DNA from: Gemmatimonadaceae bacterium
GTDB lineage: Bacteria > Gemmatimonadota > Gemmatimonadetes > Gemmatimonadales > Gemmatimonadaceae
Assembly (NCBI GenBank): GCA_025928185.1
Contig: JAICKA010000011.1
Coordinates: forward strand, 1-56,043
Reading direction: 5' to 3'
Length of the DNA: 56,043 nucleotides
Positions 23,446 to 34,300 of this stretch are shown piece after piece. The notes beneath the pieces are model-generated. The model was given only the letters and a program-made list of their open reading frames with translations, did no database searches and had not been told where the DNA came from. The translations under genes were made by a program, and so were the position numbers. Within the stretch, counting starts at the first letter, position 1. Each line of letters starts with the position of its first letter.

Positions 23446-25980
23446 TCAGCGCGGCCGCGCCGGCTTTCGCGGCTTCGCGCGGCGCGTGGGAGCGGCGGTC
23501 AGCGGATTCTCCGGCCACTCGTGCTTGGGATACCGGCCGCGCAACTCCTTGCGTACCTCGAAATAGCTCGTGGCCCAGAACCCCGCCAGATCCCGCGTGA
23601 CCTGCACCGGCCGATGCGCCGGCGACAAAAGGCACATCGTCACCGGGACGCGGCCATCGGCCACTCGCGGCGATTCCGTCAGGCCGAACACCTCCTGAAG
23701 GCGCACGGCGAGCGTCGGCGCGGCCGGGTCGGCGTAGTCGACGGGAATGCGTGAGCCCGTCGGCACGACGAGATGTGTCGGCGCGAGCTCGTCCAGCCGA
23801 ATGCGCTGTCGCCAATCCAGCAGCGACAACAGGCCGTCCGCCAGATCGATGCGGCCGATGTCGCTCAGTCGGCGCGATCCGGCGAGCCGCGGCGCGAGCC
23901 AGCGGTCGAGCGTTGCCGCGAGGCCTTCGTCGGAGACATCCGGCCAACCAGGTTCGTACCGGCCGACGAACGCGATTCGCTCGCGCACGCGCCGCGCCGC
24001 ATCGGACCACGGAATCGTGGCGACTCCCGCGCGGCGTAGCGCGGCCAGGAGTGCCTCGCTCGTGCGCTCGGCAGGCGGATTCGCGAGGCGCACGTCTCGG
24101 AGAACGATCTCACCGAGACGCTCGCGCCGGCGAGCCTCGACGGCGCCGGTGGCCTCATCGAGCTCGACGACATCCTCGATCGTGATCTGCGCGCCGAATT
24201 CGCCGCGGAGCTCGTCGAGCGTCAGTGCAGCCGCGAGAAAGATCCTGCCGTCCGCCCCGACATCGTCGAGATTGGCCGCGACGATGTACGGAGCATCGAA
24301 CAACGATTGTCCGGCCGACAGCTCGGCACCGCGGCCGTTCCGCAGCACGTACCGCGCGCGGGATCCAGCGCGCCGTTGGCCGATGCGATCGGGATACGCG
24401 CGCGCCAGCAGGAGCCCGGCCTCGGACGTGTCCAGCATGGCGCGTTCGCCCGGACTGATCCGCAACTGACGCGCGAACCGGTCCGATTCGGCGCGGACGC
24501 GCCGTACCGCGTCGCGATCGATCTCCGCAGTCGCGAGGATGTGACCGTCGCGTCTGTCGGCGCGCTCGTCCCGCAGCAGCTGCAGGCGCAGCGCGAGATC
24601 GGCGTCGAGCGGCGCACCGGTGGACCGCAGGATGTCTCGTTCCGAGAGCAGCGCGGCGACATCGCACGCGAGCGCGGCGTCCGGCGTGTCACGCGCCGCG
24701 AGCACCATCGCGCCGAGGCGTGGATGCATCGGAAGCGCCGCCATGGCGCGTCCGTGGTCCGTGAGCACGTGTGCTTCATTGAGCGCCCCCAGCTCGCGCA
24801 GCAGCTCGCGCGCCTGCGTGAACGCGGCGGGCGATGGCGGGTCGATCCAGCGGAGCTCGCGCGGGTCGTCGACACCAGCCGCGGCGAGATCGAGGGCGAG
24901 CGGCGCGAGATCGGCCTGCCGGATCTCGGGCGGTGCGTGCGCCAGCAATTGAGCATTCTCATATTCCGGCCACAATCGGTAGCAGACGCCGGGGCCGAGG
25001 CGGCCCGCCCGGCCGCGGCGCTGGTCGGCCGCGGCGCGAGACACGCGCACCGTCTCGAGCCGCGCCATACCGCTGGCCGGCGAAAAGCGCGGCTGCCGCG
25101 CCAGCCCGCTGTCGATCACGACTCGCACGCCTTCGATCGTGAGACTCGTTTCGGCGATCGAGGTCGAGAGTACGACGCGGCGGCGCCCATGCGGGTCGGG
25201 ACGAATGGCGCGGTCCTGGGCGTCGTGCGGCAGTGCACCATACAGTGGCGCGACCAGTGCGTCGCCGACGTCACGCTCAGCGAGCAGCGCTTCCGCACGC
25301 CGGATCTCGCCGGCGCCCGGGAGGAACACGAGCACGTCACCGTTCTCGCGGCGAAGCGCGTCAGCGGCTGCTGCGACGACGGCCGTTTCGATGCGTGTGC
25401 CGGCGCGCGGCGGCATGTACCGGGTTTCGATCGGATACACGCGACCTTCGCTCGTGATCACCGGGGCGCCGCCGAGCACGGCGGCGGCCGCGTCGCCGTC
25501 GAGCGTCGCGGACATGATGAGAACTCTCAGATCGTCGCGCAACAGCGCCACCGTGCGCAGCGTGAGCGCGAGGCCGACGTCGGCGTCGAGGCTGCGCTCG
25601 TGAAATTCGTCGAACAGCACGGCGCCGACCCCGTGGAGGGTCGGATCGCGTTGCAGGCGGCGGGTGAGCACGCCTTCGGTGACGACCTCGATGCGCGTTG
25701 CGGCGCTCACGCGCGAGTCGCCGCGCATTCGATAGCCGACCGTGGTCCCGAGCGCCGTCCCGTGCAATTCAGCGAGGCGCGCCGCCGCGGCGCGGGTCGC
25801 GAGCCGGCGCGGCTCGAGCATCACGATCGACTGATCGCCGAGCCATGGGGCGTCGAGCAGCGCGAGCGGCACCAGCGTCGTCTTGCCCGCGCCGGGGGGC
25901 GCCTGCACGACGGCGCGTCGCGCGGTGGCGAGCGCGTCGCGAATGTCGGGGAGGATCGACTCGATCGGGAGGTGCGGCAC
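23446..25980 (-). CDS. hrpB: ATP-dependent helicase HrpB
   Basis: An 844-aa DEAH/RHA-type RNA helicase. The N-terminal motor has Walker A APPGAGKT (27-34), motif Ia LEPRRLATRAAA, Walker B DEFH (124-127) and SAT (157-159); the second RecA domain carries VVLSTSIAETSLTIEGV and DQRRGRAGRLGPG. The HrpB-specific C-terminal domain follows, ending in the family phrase GSRIPVDYADP and FGLTESPRVADGRVPVTMCLLSP (positions about 770-810). Full length. Its exact cellular role in bacteria is unclear; it is thought to act on RNA. GTG start. A 100-aa gene lies 40 bases upstream on the same strand. Confidence 0.93.
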   Translation of the reverse strand: MPHLPIESILPDIRDALATARRAVVQAPPGAGKTTLVPLALLDAPWLGDQSIVMLEPRRLATRAAAARLAELHGTALGTTVGYRMRGDSRVSAATRIEVVTEGVLTRRLQRDPTLHGVGAVLFDEFHERSLDADVGLALTLRTVALLRDDLRVLIMSATLDGDAAAAVLGGAPVITSEGRVYPIETRYMPPRAGTRIETAVVAAAADALRRENGDVLVFLPGAGEIRRAEALLAERDVGDALVAPLYGALPHDAQDRAIRPDPHGRRRVVLSTSIAETSLTIEGVRVVIDSGLARQPRFSPASGMARLETVRVSRAAADQRRGRAGRLGPGVCYRLWPEYENAQLLAHAPPEIRQADLAPLALDLAAAGVDDPRELRWIDPPSPAAFTQARELLRELGALNEAHVLTDHGRAMAALPMHPRLGAMVLAARDTPDAALACDVAALLSERDILRSTGAPLDADLALRLQLLRDERADRRDGHILATAEIDRDAVRRVRAESDRFARQLRISPGERAMLDTSEAGLLLARAYPDRIGQRRAGSRARYVLRNGRGAELSAGQSLFDAPYIVAANLDDVGADGRIFLAAALTLDELRGEFGAQITIEDVVELDEATGAVEARRRERLGEIVLRDVRLANPPAERTSEALLAALRRAGVATIPWSDAARRVRERIAFVGRYEPGWPDVSDEGLAATLDRWLAPRLAGSRRLSDIGRIDLADGLLSLLDWRQRIRLDELAPTHLVVPTGSRIPVDYADPAAPTLAVRLQEVFGLTESPRVADGRVPVTMCLLSPAHRPVQVTRDLAGFWATSYFEVRKELRGRYPKHEWPENPLTAAPTRRAKPRKPARPR

Positions 25981-26020
25981 GGCGGATCGCGCGCTCAGCC
26001 CGGCGAGCGCCGCGAACCGC

Positions 26021-26323
26021 TCACTCCGCGTAGTACTGCTGGATGCAGCGGCTGATCAGTTCCTGCAACAACGCGTTTTCCGCGTCGGACGACGTCGCGC
26101 TCGCTATCTGCGGCAATCCGTACCAGATGTCCTTGAGAATGAGCAGCAGGCGCTCGGCTTGAATGCCCTTGTCTCGCGCTTCAGCGGCGGCGCTGCAGAG
26201 CAGGTCGCGCAGATCGTCGGAGTGATTGCCCTGCCGCGCCGATCGCGTCAACGATTGGCGAAGCGCCTCGACCGTTTCCGGCGCAAGCGTGGGTTGAGAG
26301 GGCGTGCGGTCGAATGCCATCAT
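26021..26323 (-). CDS. Hypothetical 100-aa helical protein upstream of hrpB
   Basis: Unrecognised. Three helices can be read: PETVEALRQSLTRSARQG, RDLLCSAAAEARDKGIQAER and NALLQELISRCIQQYY. GGAGCG lies 7 bases before the ATG. It is probably co-transcribed with hrpB. Small, soluble and without a metal-binding or catalytic motif; the sequence LLILKDIWYGLP in the middle is distinctive and could be used to look for homologues. Confidence 0.6.
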   Translation of the reverse strand: MMAFDRTPSQPTLAPETVEALRQSLTRSARQGNHSDDLRDLLCSAAAEARDKGIQAERLLLILKDIWYGLPQIASATSSDAENALLQELISRCIQQYYAE

Positions 26324-26449
26324 GCGTGAGCGCTCCGCGGCGTGATGCGCAGGATTGATCGATCTCCGACCAGGTCGGTCGGGTCAATGTCTCCCCCCAT
26401 TCGGCGCGCGTCAAGGCGGCTGGTTCGCGCTTTGCGGCACCACGCGAGA

Positions 26450-26845
26450 ATGTCTCCCTCGACGTCGACGACGGGCGTGCAGGCGGGCCCGCTGGTGCTG
26501 ATCTTCTCCGCCGATGCCGTGGCCGCGGCGCTCCTCGGCGCACTCATCGAAACGCTCGGATATGCCGTGCGATTTGCGCGTCCACCGGAAACGGCCGATC
26601 AGAGCATGCGCCGAGTTCGGCCGACCATCGCGCTCCTCGACTGTCAGGATCCGGCCGCTTGCAACGACGAAGTGCTCGGCCATGCCGCAATGCGCGGCAT
26701 CTCCGTTGTAATCTTCGGGACGCCGGAGGCGCTCGAAGAGGTGAGAGCGCTGGCGCTCGAGCACAACATCGACATGTTGCTGATGCCGCCGGAACCCGAC
26801 GAGCTCGACGAAATTCTAAAGCGTGCGCTCGAGGCCGCGAACTGA
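26450..26845 (+). CDS. Degenerate receiver-domain protein
   Basis: A 131-aa protein that looks like a stand-alone two-component receiver. The strand-helix rhythm is right: VLIFSADAVAAALLGALIE, then RPTIALLDCQD with a phosphoacceptor-like Asp, then GISVVIFGTPEALEEV and LLMPPEPDELDEIL. However, the acidic pair at the end of strand 1 is reduced to one Asp, and the conserved lysine before the last strand-loop is replaced by proline. It is therefore probably not phosphorylated in the normal way and may act as a pseudo-receiver. Frame continues 36 codons upstream, but that part is Arg-rich and atypical. Confidence 0.55.
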   Translation: MSPSTSTTGVQAGPLVLIFSADAVAAALLGALIETLGYAVRFARPPETADQSMRRVRPTIALLDCQDPAACNDEVLGHAAMRGISVVIFGTPEALEEVRALALEHNIDMLLMPPEPDELDEILKRALEAAN

Positions 26846-26868
26846 TGCGTGACGCCGGCGCATCAGTT
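26840..26868. terminator. Hairpin between convergent genes
   Basis: AACTGATGCG (26840-26849) and CGCATCAGTT (26859-26868) form a perfect 10-base stem with a 9-base loop. It includes the stop codon of the receiver-like gene and lies just behind the stop of the lipoprotein gene on the other strand, so it can serve both. Confidence 0.6.
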
Positions 26869-26882
26869 CGCGCGGCTCGCGC

Positions 26883-27818
26883 TCACGCCTTGAGAATGAC
26901 CAGGAACGGGGACGTTTCCCAGAAGCGATCCGGCTGCTCGATGCGGAGTCCGCCAGCAAGCTTGCCGTCGTGGGCCGCGAACGGCGAGGCGTACGCGGGA
27001 TCCTGCCGCGTGAAGATCGTGTAGTCGCCGGACGGAAACGCGATCGTTCGATCGCGCAGCCGGTCGATGCGCGTGAACTTGGACGGATCCAGATTGCGCG
27101 CCAGCGAGACCGAGCGGCCGCCGGCGATCAGGAATCGGCGATGGCCTTCCTCGACGAGAATGCCCTGCTTGATCAGCTCGTCCTTCGTGCCGATCACGTA
27201 GTAGGCGGTGTTCTTCTCCGTCGTCAGCGCGCCGACGGTGTCCGCGAGGGCGAGCTTTTCGCCGGCGAGGCGCACGTTGTCCGTCGTCACGGTGTCGACG
27301 CGGGCATTGAGGGCGGCGATCTGGGTGTTCTGCCTGGCGATCACCGCCTCGAACTCGGCCTTCTGATCCTCGACCGTCTGCCGGAGGTCGGCCACGGTCT
27401 TCTCGTACCAGGCGACCTGCGCCATGAGCGTCGAGTCGCGCCGTGCGAGCTTTGCAGCGCGGCTGCGCAGGGATTCGACGCGCGCCTCGCTCGAGTCGAG
27501 GCGAGCGACGAGCTCCGAGAGCCGCTTCACGACCGCGGCGCGCTCCTCCTTGACCGCGGCGAGATCCGATTCGCTCGTGAGCCGAGTGGAGAGCGTGGCC
27601 GGCGAGTGCGATTTCAGCTTCGTCATCTCGCCGTTCAGGTCGTTGACGAACTGCGTCGACGTCATCAGCTCGCTGAGCAGGTCGTTCTTGATGGCGAGCA
27701 GCGAGTCCGTACGCAGCGAATCGGCGTGTGCCAACTGGGCGAGCTGCTGCTTGGCGCCGCGATCGCACGCGGCGGCGAGCACCACGACGGCCGGAACCAA
27801 CAGACGAAGGAAACGCAT
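26883..27818 (-). CDS. Coiled-coil lipoprotein, function unknown
   Basis: A 311-aa exported protein. The leader MRFLRLLVPAVVVLAAAC has an AAAC lipobox-like end with C18 as the likely lipidated cysteine. A long coiled coil follows from about 25 to 200 (heptads such as AVVKRLSELVARLDSSEARV and VADLRQTVEDQKAEFEAVIA), then a globular C-terminal domain containing NTAYYVIGTKDELIKQGIL, a beta-rich GRSVSLARNLDP region and FWETSPFLVILKA. It probably sits at the envelope and spans part of the periplasm. GTG at 27827 would add three residues. The family is unknown to me. Confidence 0.7.
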   Translation of the reverse strand: MRFLRLLVPAVVVLAAACDRGAKQQLAQLAHADSLRTDSLLAIKNDLLSELMTSTQFVNDLNGEMTKLKSHSPATLSTRLTSESDLAAVKEERAAVVKRLSELVARLDSSEARVESLRSRAAKLARRDSTLMAQVAWYEKTVADLRQTVEDQKAEFEAVIARQNTQIAALNARVDTVTTDNVRLAGEKLALADTVGALTTEKNTAYYVIGTKDELIKQGILVEEGHRRFLIAGGRSVSLARNLDPSKFTRIDRLRDRTIAFPSGDYTIFTRQDPAYASPFAAHDGKLAGGLRIEQPDRFWETSPFLVILKA

Positions 27819-27850
27819 GTCGAGCACGTGAAGGAGTGGGCGTTACGCGC

Positions 27851-28576
27851 TCAGCGGACGCGGCCCGCCGGCAGTGAATACAGAAGCCGAATGGTGTTGC
27901 GATCGGCTGGGCTCAACCCGTCGACGCGCACGAGCGGAGCCATGATGTCCGCCGCGTCCGTGCTGTGGCTGAGCCCGAGCGCGTGTCCGACCTCGTGCAG
28001 CGCGATGGCGCGCATGCCGCGGCTGTCCAGCGGATGACCGTCGCTGATGTGGGTGGCGAGCGTGATGTCGCCGGACAGCAGCCAGCCGTTGTCATCCGTG
28101 CGCCACGTCGTCGAACCGGTCTTGTGCGAGAGGTAGCTCGTCCAGTGGACTTTGACGTCGGCGTCGCGCGACGAGCTCACGAACGTGAACCGCAGCGGGA
28201 TGCCGGTGCTCACCCACTGGCCGAATGCCGCGCGAACGGCCGCTGGGAAGCTGGCCTGTGCGCCGCCGACCGTCGACGACGAATCGATCCAGACGCGGAG
28301 CGGCTGCGCGACGTGATTCGGCCAACGCTCGATCGTCGAATCGCGATCGGCGAGCAGCCGGTCGATGTAGGTGCCGCGCGCGTCGGACATGATCTCGCCA
28401 ACCGTGGCACTGGCGCGCGACGGCGTGCGCGCCTCGGGCGACGAGAGTGTGCCGCTCAGGATTCCGTCACGAGCGGACTGGAACCCGGCGCAGTCGCTTG
28501 CGGCGAACGCAGCAAGCATGGCTGCGACCAGCGCGAACGCGTGCCCCGACGCGGGGAACAACCGACGGTGTGGCAT
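27851..28576 (-). CDS. Matrixin-type zinc metalloprotease, secreted
   Basis: A 241-aa protein with a signal-peptide-like N-terminus (HRRLFPASGHAFALVAAMLA). The metzincin zinc motif HEVGHALGLSH gives zinc ligands H194, H198 and H204 and catalytic E195; the Met-turn follows at IMAPLV. This is the M10/matrixin pattern. It presumably cuts protein outside the cytoplasm. It lies 33 bases upstream of the coiled-coil lipoprotein on the same strand, so the two could form an operon. A longer frame upstream to 28666 lacks leader features, so I use the ATG at 28576. Confidence 0.82.
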   Translation of the reverse strand: MPHRRLFPASGHAFALVAAMLAAFAASDCAGFQSARDGILSGTLSSPEARTPSRASATVGEIMSDARGTYIDRLLADRDSTIERWPNHVAQPLRVWIDSSSTVGGAQASFPAAVRAAFGQWVSTGIPLRFTFVSSSRDADVKVHWTSYLSHKTGSTTWRTDDNGWLLSGDITLATHISDGHPLDSRGMRAIALHEVGHALGLSHSTDAADIMAPLVRVDGLSPADRNTIRLLYSLPAGRVR

Positions 28577-28884
28577 GGGGACTACCAGCGAGGAGGGAGC
28601 GTACTGAAGCGGCGTGCGGAAATACCGTTCGGAAGGGGAGAACGGACTTCGATCCAGCAGTGCCATACGCCGGGGAGGCGTACGTGATCGTACCCGAAAC
28701 CAGAGGCAAGGTTCGGATTCTGAAATCTAGTATTTGGAGTGAATAGAGGCGAGAGGGCGGAGGATAGAGAATAGGGAATGAAGGCGGCCTCTGGTGTGCA
28801 CGTGAACTCCCTTATTTTGCCGTCGTCGTTCAGCGGCCGCAGGGGCGCCGTTTCGCGGCGCCCCGCGCCCGCCAGTTCGCCGTT
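28577..28884. other. Intergenic stretch with purine run and hairpin
   Basis: 308 bases between the protease gene and the M14 gene, both on the minus strand. It holds a purine-rich run at 28741-28784 and a perfect 9-base hairpin, GGGGCGCCG (28842-28850) with CGGCGCCCC (28856-28864), about 20 bases behind the M14 stop codon. The hairpin has no T-run. No small gene was recognised here. Confidence 0.55.
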
Positions 28885-31236
28885 TTACCGCCCGCTCGCC
28901 GTGGCGACCCGTAGTGCTCCCCAGATCAGCGGGTACGTCGCCATCGACTGGCCACGGTACTGTGGTCGGAAGCCGTAGAGCACCACGTGTCCCTGGCCAT
29001 GCTTGACGTCGACGAGCGCGGCCTTGCCGTTCAGGTGTGATCCGCCGAGCAGCCAGCCGGAGAGCAGCGGGTCGCCCGAGGCAGGGTACGTTGCCACGGC
29101 GGTCGCCTGGCTGGGATCAGAGATCTCGAATGCGGGGCCGTTCTCGAACCAGATCGCCGGCACGGGTGCCGTGAAGCCGCTCGCAATCGGACTGGCGCGG
29201 TTGATCTCGACCGACAGAATCGATCCCGGCGCATAGAACTCGGTGTTCCGCACGCCGGCCAGCACGTTCTTCACCGGGAGATGCAGCCCGTCGATCATCG
29301 CGGTCGAGGTGCCGTTGAAGGCGAGCACAGTTCCGCCCGCGTTCACGAACGCGTCGATCGGGCCGAACACGTCGACCGCCTTGGGGCCGCGTCCTCCGCG
29401 GCCACCCCGTCCGCCGCGACCGCCGCGTCCAATCACGCCGTCGGGGAACACGATCGCGTCGAAGCGCGCGTTCAGGTTGCCGGTGGCGAGATCCTTTTCC
29501 GTGATCGTCGTGAACGGAACCCGATACGTATCGAACACATACCGCGTCCAGCCCTCGTCGATCGGCTCATTGGTGCTCGGCCGATAGATCGCGATGCGCT
29601 CGGTACGCGCGCCGCTCAACGGCGCACTGTACACCGGGTCCGGCAACCCGGCGATCGGCTTGCTCGTCGTTGCCGGCGGCGTGCCCATGACGTGCGCCAC
29701 GTTCACCCCGAAGATGAGCGGCAGCGTGTGTGCGGTGACGTCGTACGGCCGCTTCGGCGGACCGCCGGGATACTCGAACAGATTCGGATAGTGCTGGCGC
29801 TCGAGCAGCGCCTTGGCGAAGCTGCCGAACGGTTGCCGGGTGAGAATCGCGTAGCTGCGTGCGGGATACGTCGTCCCATCCACCGACACGGGCGTCGTGG
29901 TCTCGCGCACTTCCACTTGTCCGTGCTGCAGCGTCCAGATGAGCCGGCGAAGCGCCTGCGTGTCCGGCTGCGTTTTCGGGATCACAATGGCCGACGGCCA
30001 CGCATCCGTGTGCCAGGCGGGCACCGGTCCGAGCGCGCGGTCAGCCTGCGCGGCGTAGCCCTCCAGCCACTCGCGGCGGTTGGTCGCCGCCTGCACGAAG
30101 AGCGCCCAGCTTGCCTCCGTCTGATAGCGCACGATGTCACCGTACGACCAGTGGCCGCCCGGCCAGACGGACGGGAAGTTCCACGTTTCGACCTTGGCGT
30201 CGTAGCCGCGGCCCAGCCCAAGGCTGTCGAACGGCAGATCGATCGCCGTGGCGAGGCGCACGCTCGCGGTCTCGGTGAGCAGCCGCGCGCCGCGGTGATA
30301 GAGCGAGTACTGGCGCGCCGGCGACCACATGTCGTACGACGCGTTGCTGGCGACGCCGGTGAAGCCGTCGTTGGTCATCCGCCAGACGATCGACTGGCCG
30401 AGTCCATTGATCGCGGCCGTGAGGATGGGATCGATGTTCGGCTCGATCGGGTCCATGTACGGCGGAATGAAGATGCGGCCGGCGTTGGATCCCTGTTGAT
30501 GAATGTCGTTGCTGATCTCGGGATCCCACGGCGTGTAGAGCGAATCGACGGTGTAGCGCGTTTCGGGCTGGGTGAACGCGTACCAGTCGCGATTGTCGTC
30601 GTGGCCGACGTACTTGGCGTAGAGCTCCGGCGGATCGCGTCCCTCGAGCGGCGTGCCGAGCGTCTTGCGGTAGTAGTCGCCGACGATGTCCACGCCATCA
30701 GGATTCTGTGATGGCACCAGGATGATGATGGTGTTGGCGAGGATCGCGCGCGCCTCGGCGTCGCTGCCTCGCGCGAGCCGGTCGGCCAGCACGAGCGGCG
30801 TCGTGAAGCCGCCGCTTTCGTTCGAGTGGATCGCCGATGTCACGAGGATGATGTTCTTGCCCTGATCGATCAGCGACTGCCGCTCGCCCGGGCGCTGGAG
30901 CCGCGGGTCCATGAGCTTTCTTTGAATTTGCCGGTAGTGCTCGAGGTTGGCGAGCGTGCTCGAGTCGGAGATGAAGGCGGCGATGAACGGGCGGCCGAAC
31001 TGCGTCTTGCCGAGCGTGCGCACGCTCACGCGGGGGCTCGCGGCGTCGAGCGCGTGGAAGTAGCGGACGATCTGGTCCCAGCTCGGCAGGTGCCGGTCGG
31101 CGCCCGGCGCAAAGCCGAGGATGGATTCCGGCGTGGGAATGGCGCGCTGCGCCGCGGCGGGAAGCGAGCGGCCGGCCAGCGCCAACGGCACGAGACAGGC
31201 GGCGGCGCGAAGCATCGAAGTGTGGGTGCGATCCAT
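28885..31236 (-). CDS. Secreted M14 family zinc carboxypeptidase
   Basis: A 783-aa exported metallopeptidase. After a signal peptide (LRAAACLVPLALAGRSLPA with an AAAQR end) the M14 domain starts: the zinc-binding HxxE is IHSNE with H137 and E140, and the third ligand is H246 in NDIHQQG. SQNPDGVDIVG is a further family phrase. Beyond about residue 390 a beta-rich C-terminal half follows, with a Gly/Arg-rich spacer (GRGGRGGRGGRGGRG) and a glutamine-amidotransferase-like segment after it. Large M14 proteins of this layout are common in Gemmatimonadota and Bacteroidota and probably trim peptides extracellularly. It is divergent from the propeller-protein gene. Confidence 0.87.
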   Translation of the reverse strand: MDRTHTSMLRAAACLVPLALAGRSLPAAAQRAIPTPESILGFAPGADRHLPSWDQIVRYFHALDAASPRVSVRTLGKTQFGRPFIAAFISDSSTLANLEHYRQIQRKLMDPRLQRPGERQSLIDQGKNIILVTSAIHSNESGGFTTPLVLADRLARGSDAEARAILANTIIILVPSQNPDGVDIVGDYYRKTLGTPLEGRDPPELYAKYVGHDDNRDWYAFTQPETRYTVDSLYTPWDPEISNDIHQQGSNAGRIFIPPYMDPIEPNIDPILTAAINGLGQSIVWRMTNDGFTGVASNASYDMWSPARQYSLYHRGARLLTETASVRLATAIDLPFDSLGLGRGYDAKVETWNFPSVWPGGHWSYGDIVRYQTEASWALFVQAATNRREWLEGYAAQADRALGPVPAWHTDAWPSAIVIPKTQPDTQALRRLIWTLQHGQVEVRETTTPVSVDGTTYPARSYAILTRQPFGSFAKALLERQHYPNLFEYPGGPPKRPYDVTAHTLPLIFGVNVAHVMGTPPATTSKPIAGLPDPVYSAPLSGARTERIAIYRPSTNEPIDEGWTRYVFDTYRVPFTTITEKDLATGNLNARFDAIVFPDGVIGRGGRGGRGGRGGRGPKAVDVFGPIDAFVNAGGTVLAFNGTSTAMIDGLHLPVKNVLAGVRNTEFYAPGSILSVEINRASPIASGFTAPVPAIWFENGPAFEISDPSQATAVATYPASGDPLLSGWLLGGSHLNGKAALVDVKHGQGHVVLYGFRPQYRGQSMATYPLIWGALRVATASGR

Positions 31237-31357
31237 GGAGAGTCGGTGATGGTGCGGAGACGATACCCATCGCACCGGACTCGCGGAAGACGCGACCGCG
31301 GCCCATCATTACACGGTTCGCCCATCCTTGCCCATTTCGACTCCGAGGAATTGCAGA

Positions 31358-34300
31358 ATGCGGGTTTCGTTTCGCGCTGCCGCAGGTCTCCTGTCCGCGA
31401 TCGCCTTGCCGGGCGCCGCGCTGTCCGCCCAGACGCGCGTCGCGTCGGCTTCGGCACGCGCGCCGATGATGGCCTCCGTCGACACGTCGTTGTTCCATGG
31501 ACTTCACTTCCGCATGGTCGGGCCGCCGCGCGGCGGACGCGTCACCACGGTGACCGGCGTGCCGTCGCAACCGCGCACGTTCTACATGGGGGTGGCGAGC
31601 GGCGGCGTGTTCCGCACCACCGACGCCGGTGCCTCGTGGCACCCGATCACCGACGGCAAGGTGCCGCTCGGCTCGACGGGCTCCATTGCCGTAGCGGAGT
31701 CGGACCCGAACATCATCTATCTCGGCACCGGCTCCGACGACATTCGCAGCAACGTGTCCACCGGTCGGGGCGTGTACAAGTCGACCGACGGGGGAGACAC
31801 GTGGCAGTTCGTCGGCCTGTATGACGCGGGCCAGATCGGCGCGGTGCGCATTCATCCGACCAATCCGAACATCGTGTGGGTCGCGGCGATCGGAAACGCG
31901 TTCAAGCCGAACGATCAGCGCGGCGTGTTCAAGACGACGGACGGCGGCAAGACCTGGCGCAAGGTGCTGTATCTCTCGGACAGCACCGGCGCGGCGGATC
32001 TCGAGCTGAATCCCGCGAATCCGGACATCGTGTACGCGTGGATGTGGCACGGCGAGCGCAAGCCGTGGACGATCATCAGCGGCGCGCCGGACGCGGTGAA
32101 CGGCAGCTTCTACAAGAGCACCGACGGCGGCGAGCACTGGACCAAGATCACGAACGGCCTGCCGACGGGTCTCGTGGGCAAGGGCAATCTCGCCGTCACG
32201 GCGGCGAATCCGAATCGGGTATACGCGCTCGTCGAAGCCAAGCCCGGTGGCGGCATGTACCGCTCCGACGATGCCGGCCAGTCGTGGAAGCAGGTGAGCA
32301 GCTTCGCGCAGCTCATCACGCGTCCGTTCTACTACACGACGATCGGCGCGGATCCGACCAATGCCGACGTGCTGTACGCCGGCGCGGAGAACTTCTACAA
32401 GTCGACCGACGGCGGCGTGACGTGGAACGCGCTGCGCACGCCGCACGGCGACAACCACGACATCTGGATCAATCCGCACGACGGCAAGATCATGATCCAG
32501 GCGAACGACGGCGGCGCGAACGTGTCGTTCGACGGCGGCCGCACGTGGTCGACGCAAATGAACCAGCCCACGGCCGAGATCTACGGCGTGTGGCTCGACG
32601 ACCAGTTCCCATATCGCCTCTACGGCGCGCAGCAGGACGCGAGCACGGTGATCGTGCCGAGCGAGCCGCTGCCGGGGCAGTCGGCGCCTTTCGAGGACGG
32701 GCCGGGCTGCGAGACGGGGCCGATCATTCCGCACCCGAAGAATCCCAACGTCGTCTACGGTGCGTGCAAAGGGCAGTTCGGGCGCATGTTCATGAACACG
32801 CGCCAGGAGCAGAACTACTGGGTCGGCGGGCAGTCGTTGTACGGCAACGACGCCAAGGATCTGATCTATCGCTTCCAGCGCGTTTCGCCGATGGAAGTCG
32901 GCGTGTTCGACACGAGCACGGTCTACTACGGTTCACAGTATCTGCATCGCTCGCACGATGGCGGCGTGCACTGGGAAACCATCTCGCCCGATCTCACCGC
33001 GCATCCGGCCTGCTGCCAGGGCGCGAGCGGCGAACCGATCACGCGCGACGTGACCGGCGAGGAGTTCTACAGCACGCTCTACGCGATCAGCGAATCGAAG
33101 CTCGAGCCGGGCGTAATCTGGACGGGCTCGAACGACGGCCCGTTCTACGTGACGCGCGACAACGGAAAGACGTGGAAGAACGTCACGCCGAAGGATCTGC
33201 AGTCGGGCGGCCGCGTGCAGTACATCGAGACGTCGCCGCACCACAAGGGCACCGCCTACTACGCGGTCTACCGCTACCTGCTCGGCGATTTCGCACCTTA
33301 TATATATAAAACTGATAACTACGGCGCGAGCTGGAAGCGGCTCACGACGGGCAACAACGGGATTCCCGCCGACTGGCCGACGCGCGTCGTGCGCGAGGAT
33401 CCGGTGCGCGAAGGGCTGCTGTACGCCGGCACGGAATTCGGCCTGTTCATCTCGTTCGACGACGGCGCGCACTGGCAGCCGTTCGAGCTGAATCTGCCGC
33501 GCGTGCCGATCACGGACATCAAGATTCACGACAACGATCTGATTCTCGCGACCCAGGGTCGCTCGTTCTGGATTCTCGACGACGTGACGCCTTTGCGGCA
33601 GATCGGCCAGCAGACGGCGGCGCAGGACGCGGTGCTGTTTGCACCGGGCGACGCGATCCGCGCGCGCATCGGCGGCGGTCGCGGCTTTGGCGGCGGTCGC
33701 GGCGGCGCGACGGCGGCAGGTCAGCCCGAGTTCGGCCAGTACGGCGCGACGATCAACTACTACCTCGGCCACACGCCGGCCGCGCCCCTGAGCCTCGAGA
33801 TTCGCGACGCGAGTGGACGCGTCGTCCGCACGTACGGCAGCCAGGGCACGGCACGGGGCGGGGAACGTGGGGCCGCCCAACCCGATGAGGACGAAGCACC
33901 GGCATTCCGCCGCGGTCCACCGCCGGTCCGGTTGACGACGAACGTCGGGATGAATCGAGTCGTGTGGGATTTCAATGATGGCGAAGGCGTCATGGTGCCG
34001 CCGGGCACGTATTCGGTGAAGCTGACGAGCGGCGGATGGAGCTCGACGCATCCGCTGACGCTGCGCATCGATCCACGACTCGCGCCGGACGGAATCACGG
34101 CGGCCGATCTGCGCGAGCAGTACGCGCACAACGACCGCATGCGCGCGATGGTGGCCGAAGTCGGACGCGTCGCCAATCGCGTTCGGGACGCACGCACGCG
34201 CTTGCGCGCCAGCGGCAATGCGGATTCGCTCGCGAAGGTGAACGCGCTTGCCGAAACGCTGTTCGGGGCCGGTGAAGGAGTGCGATACGGCAGTCCCGGA

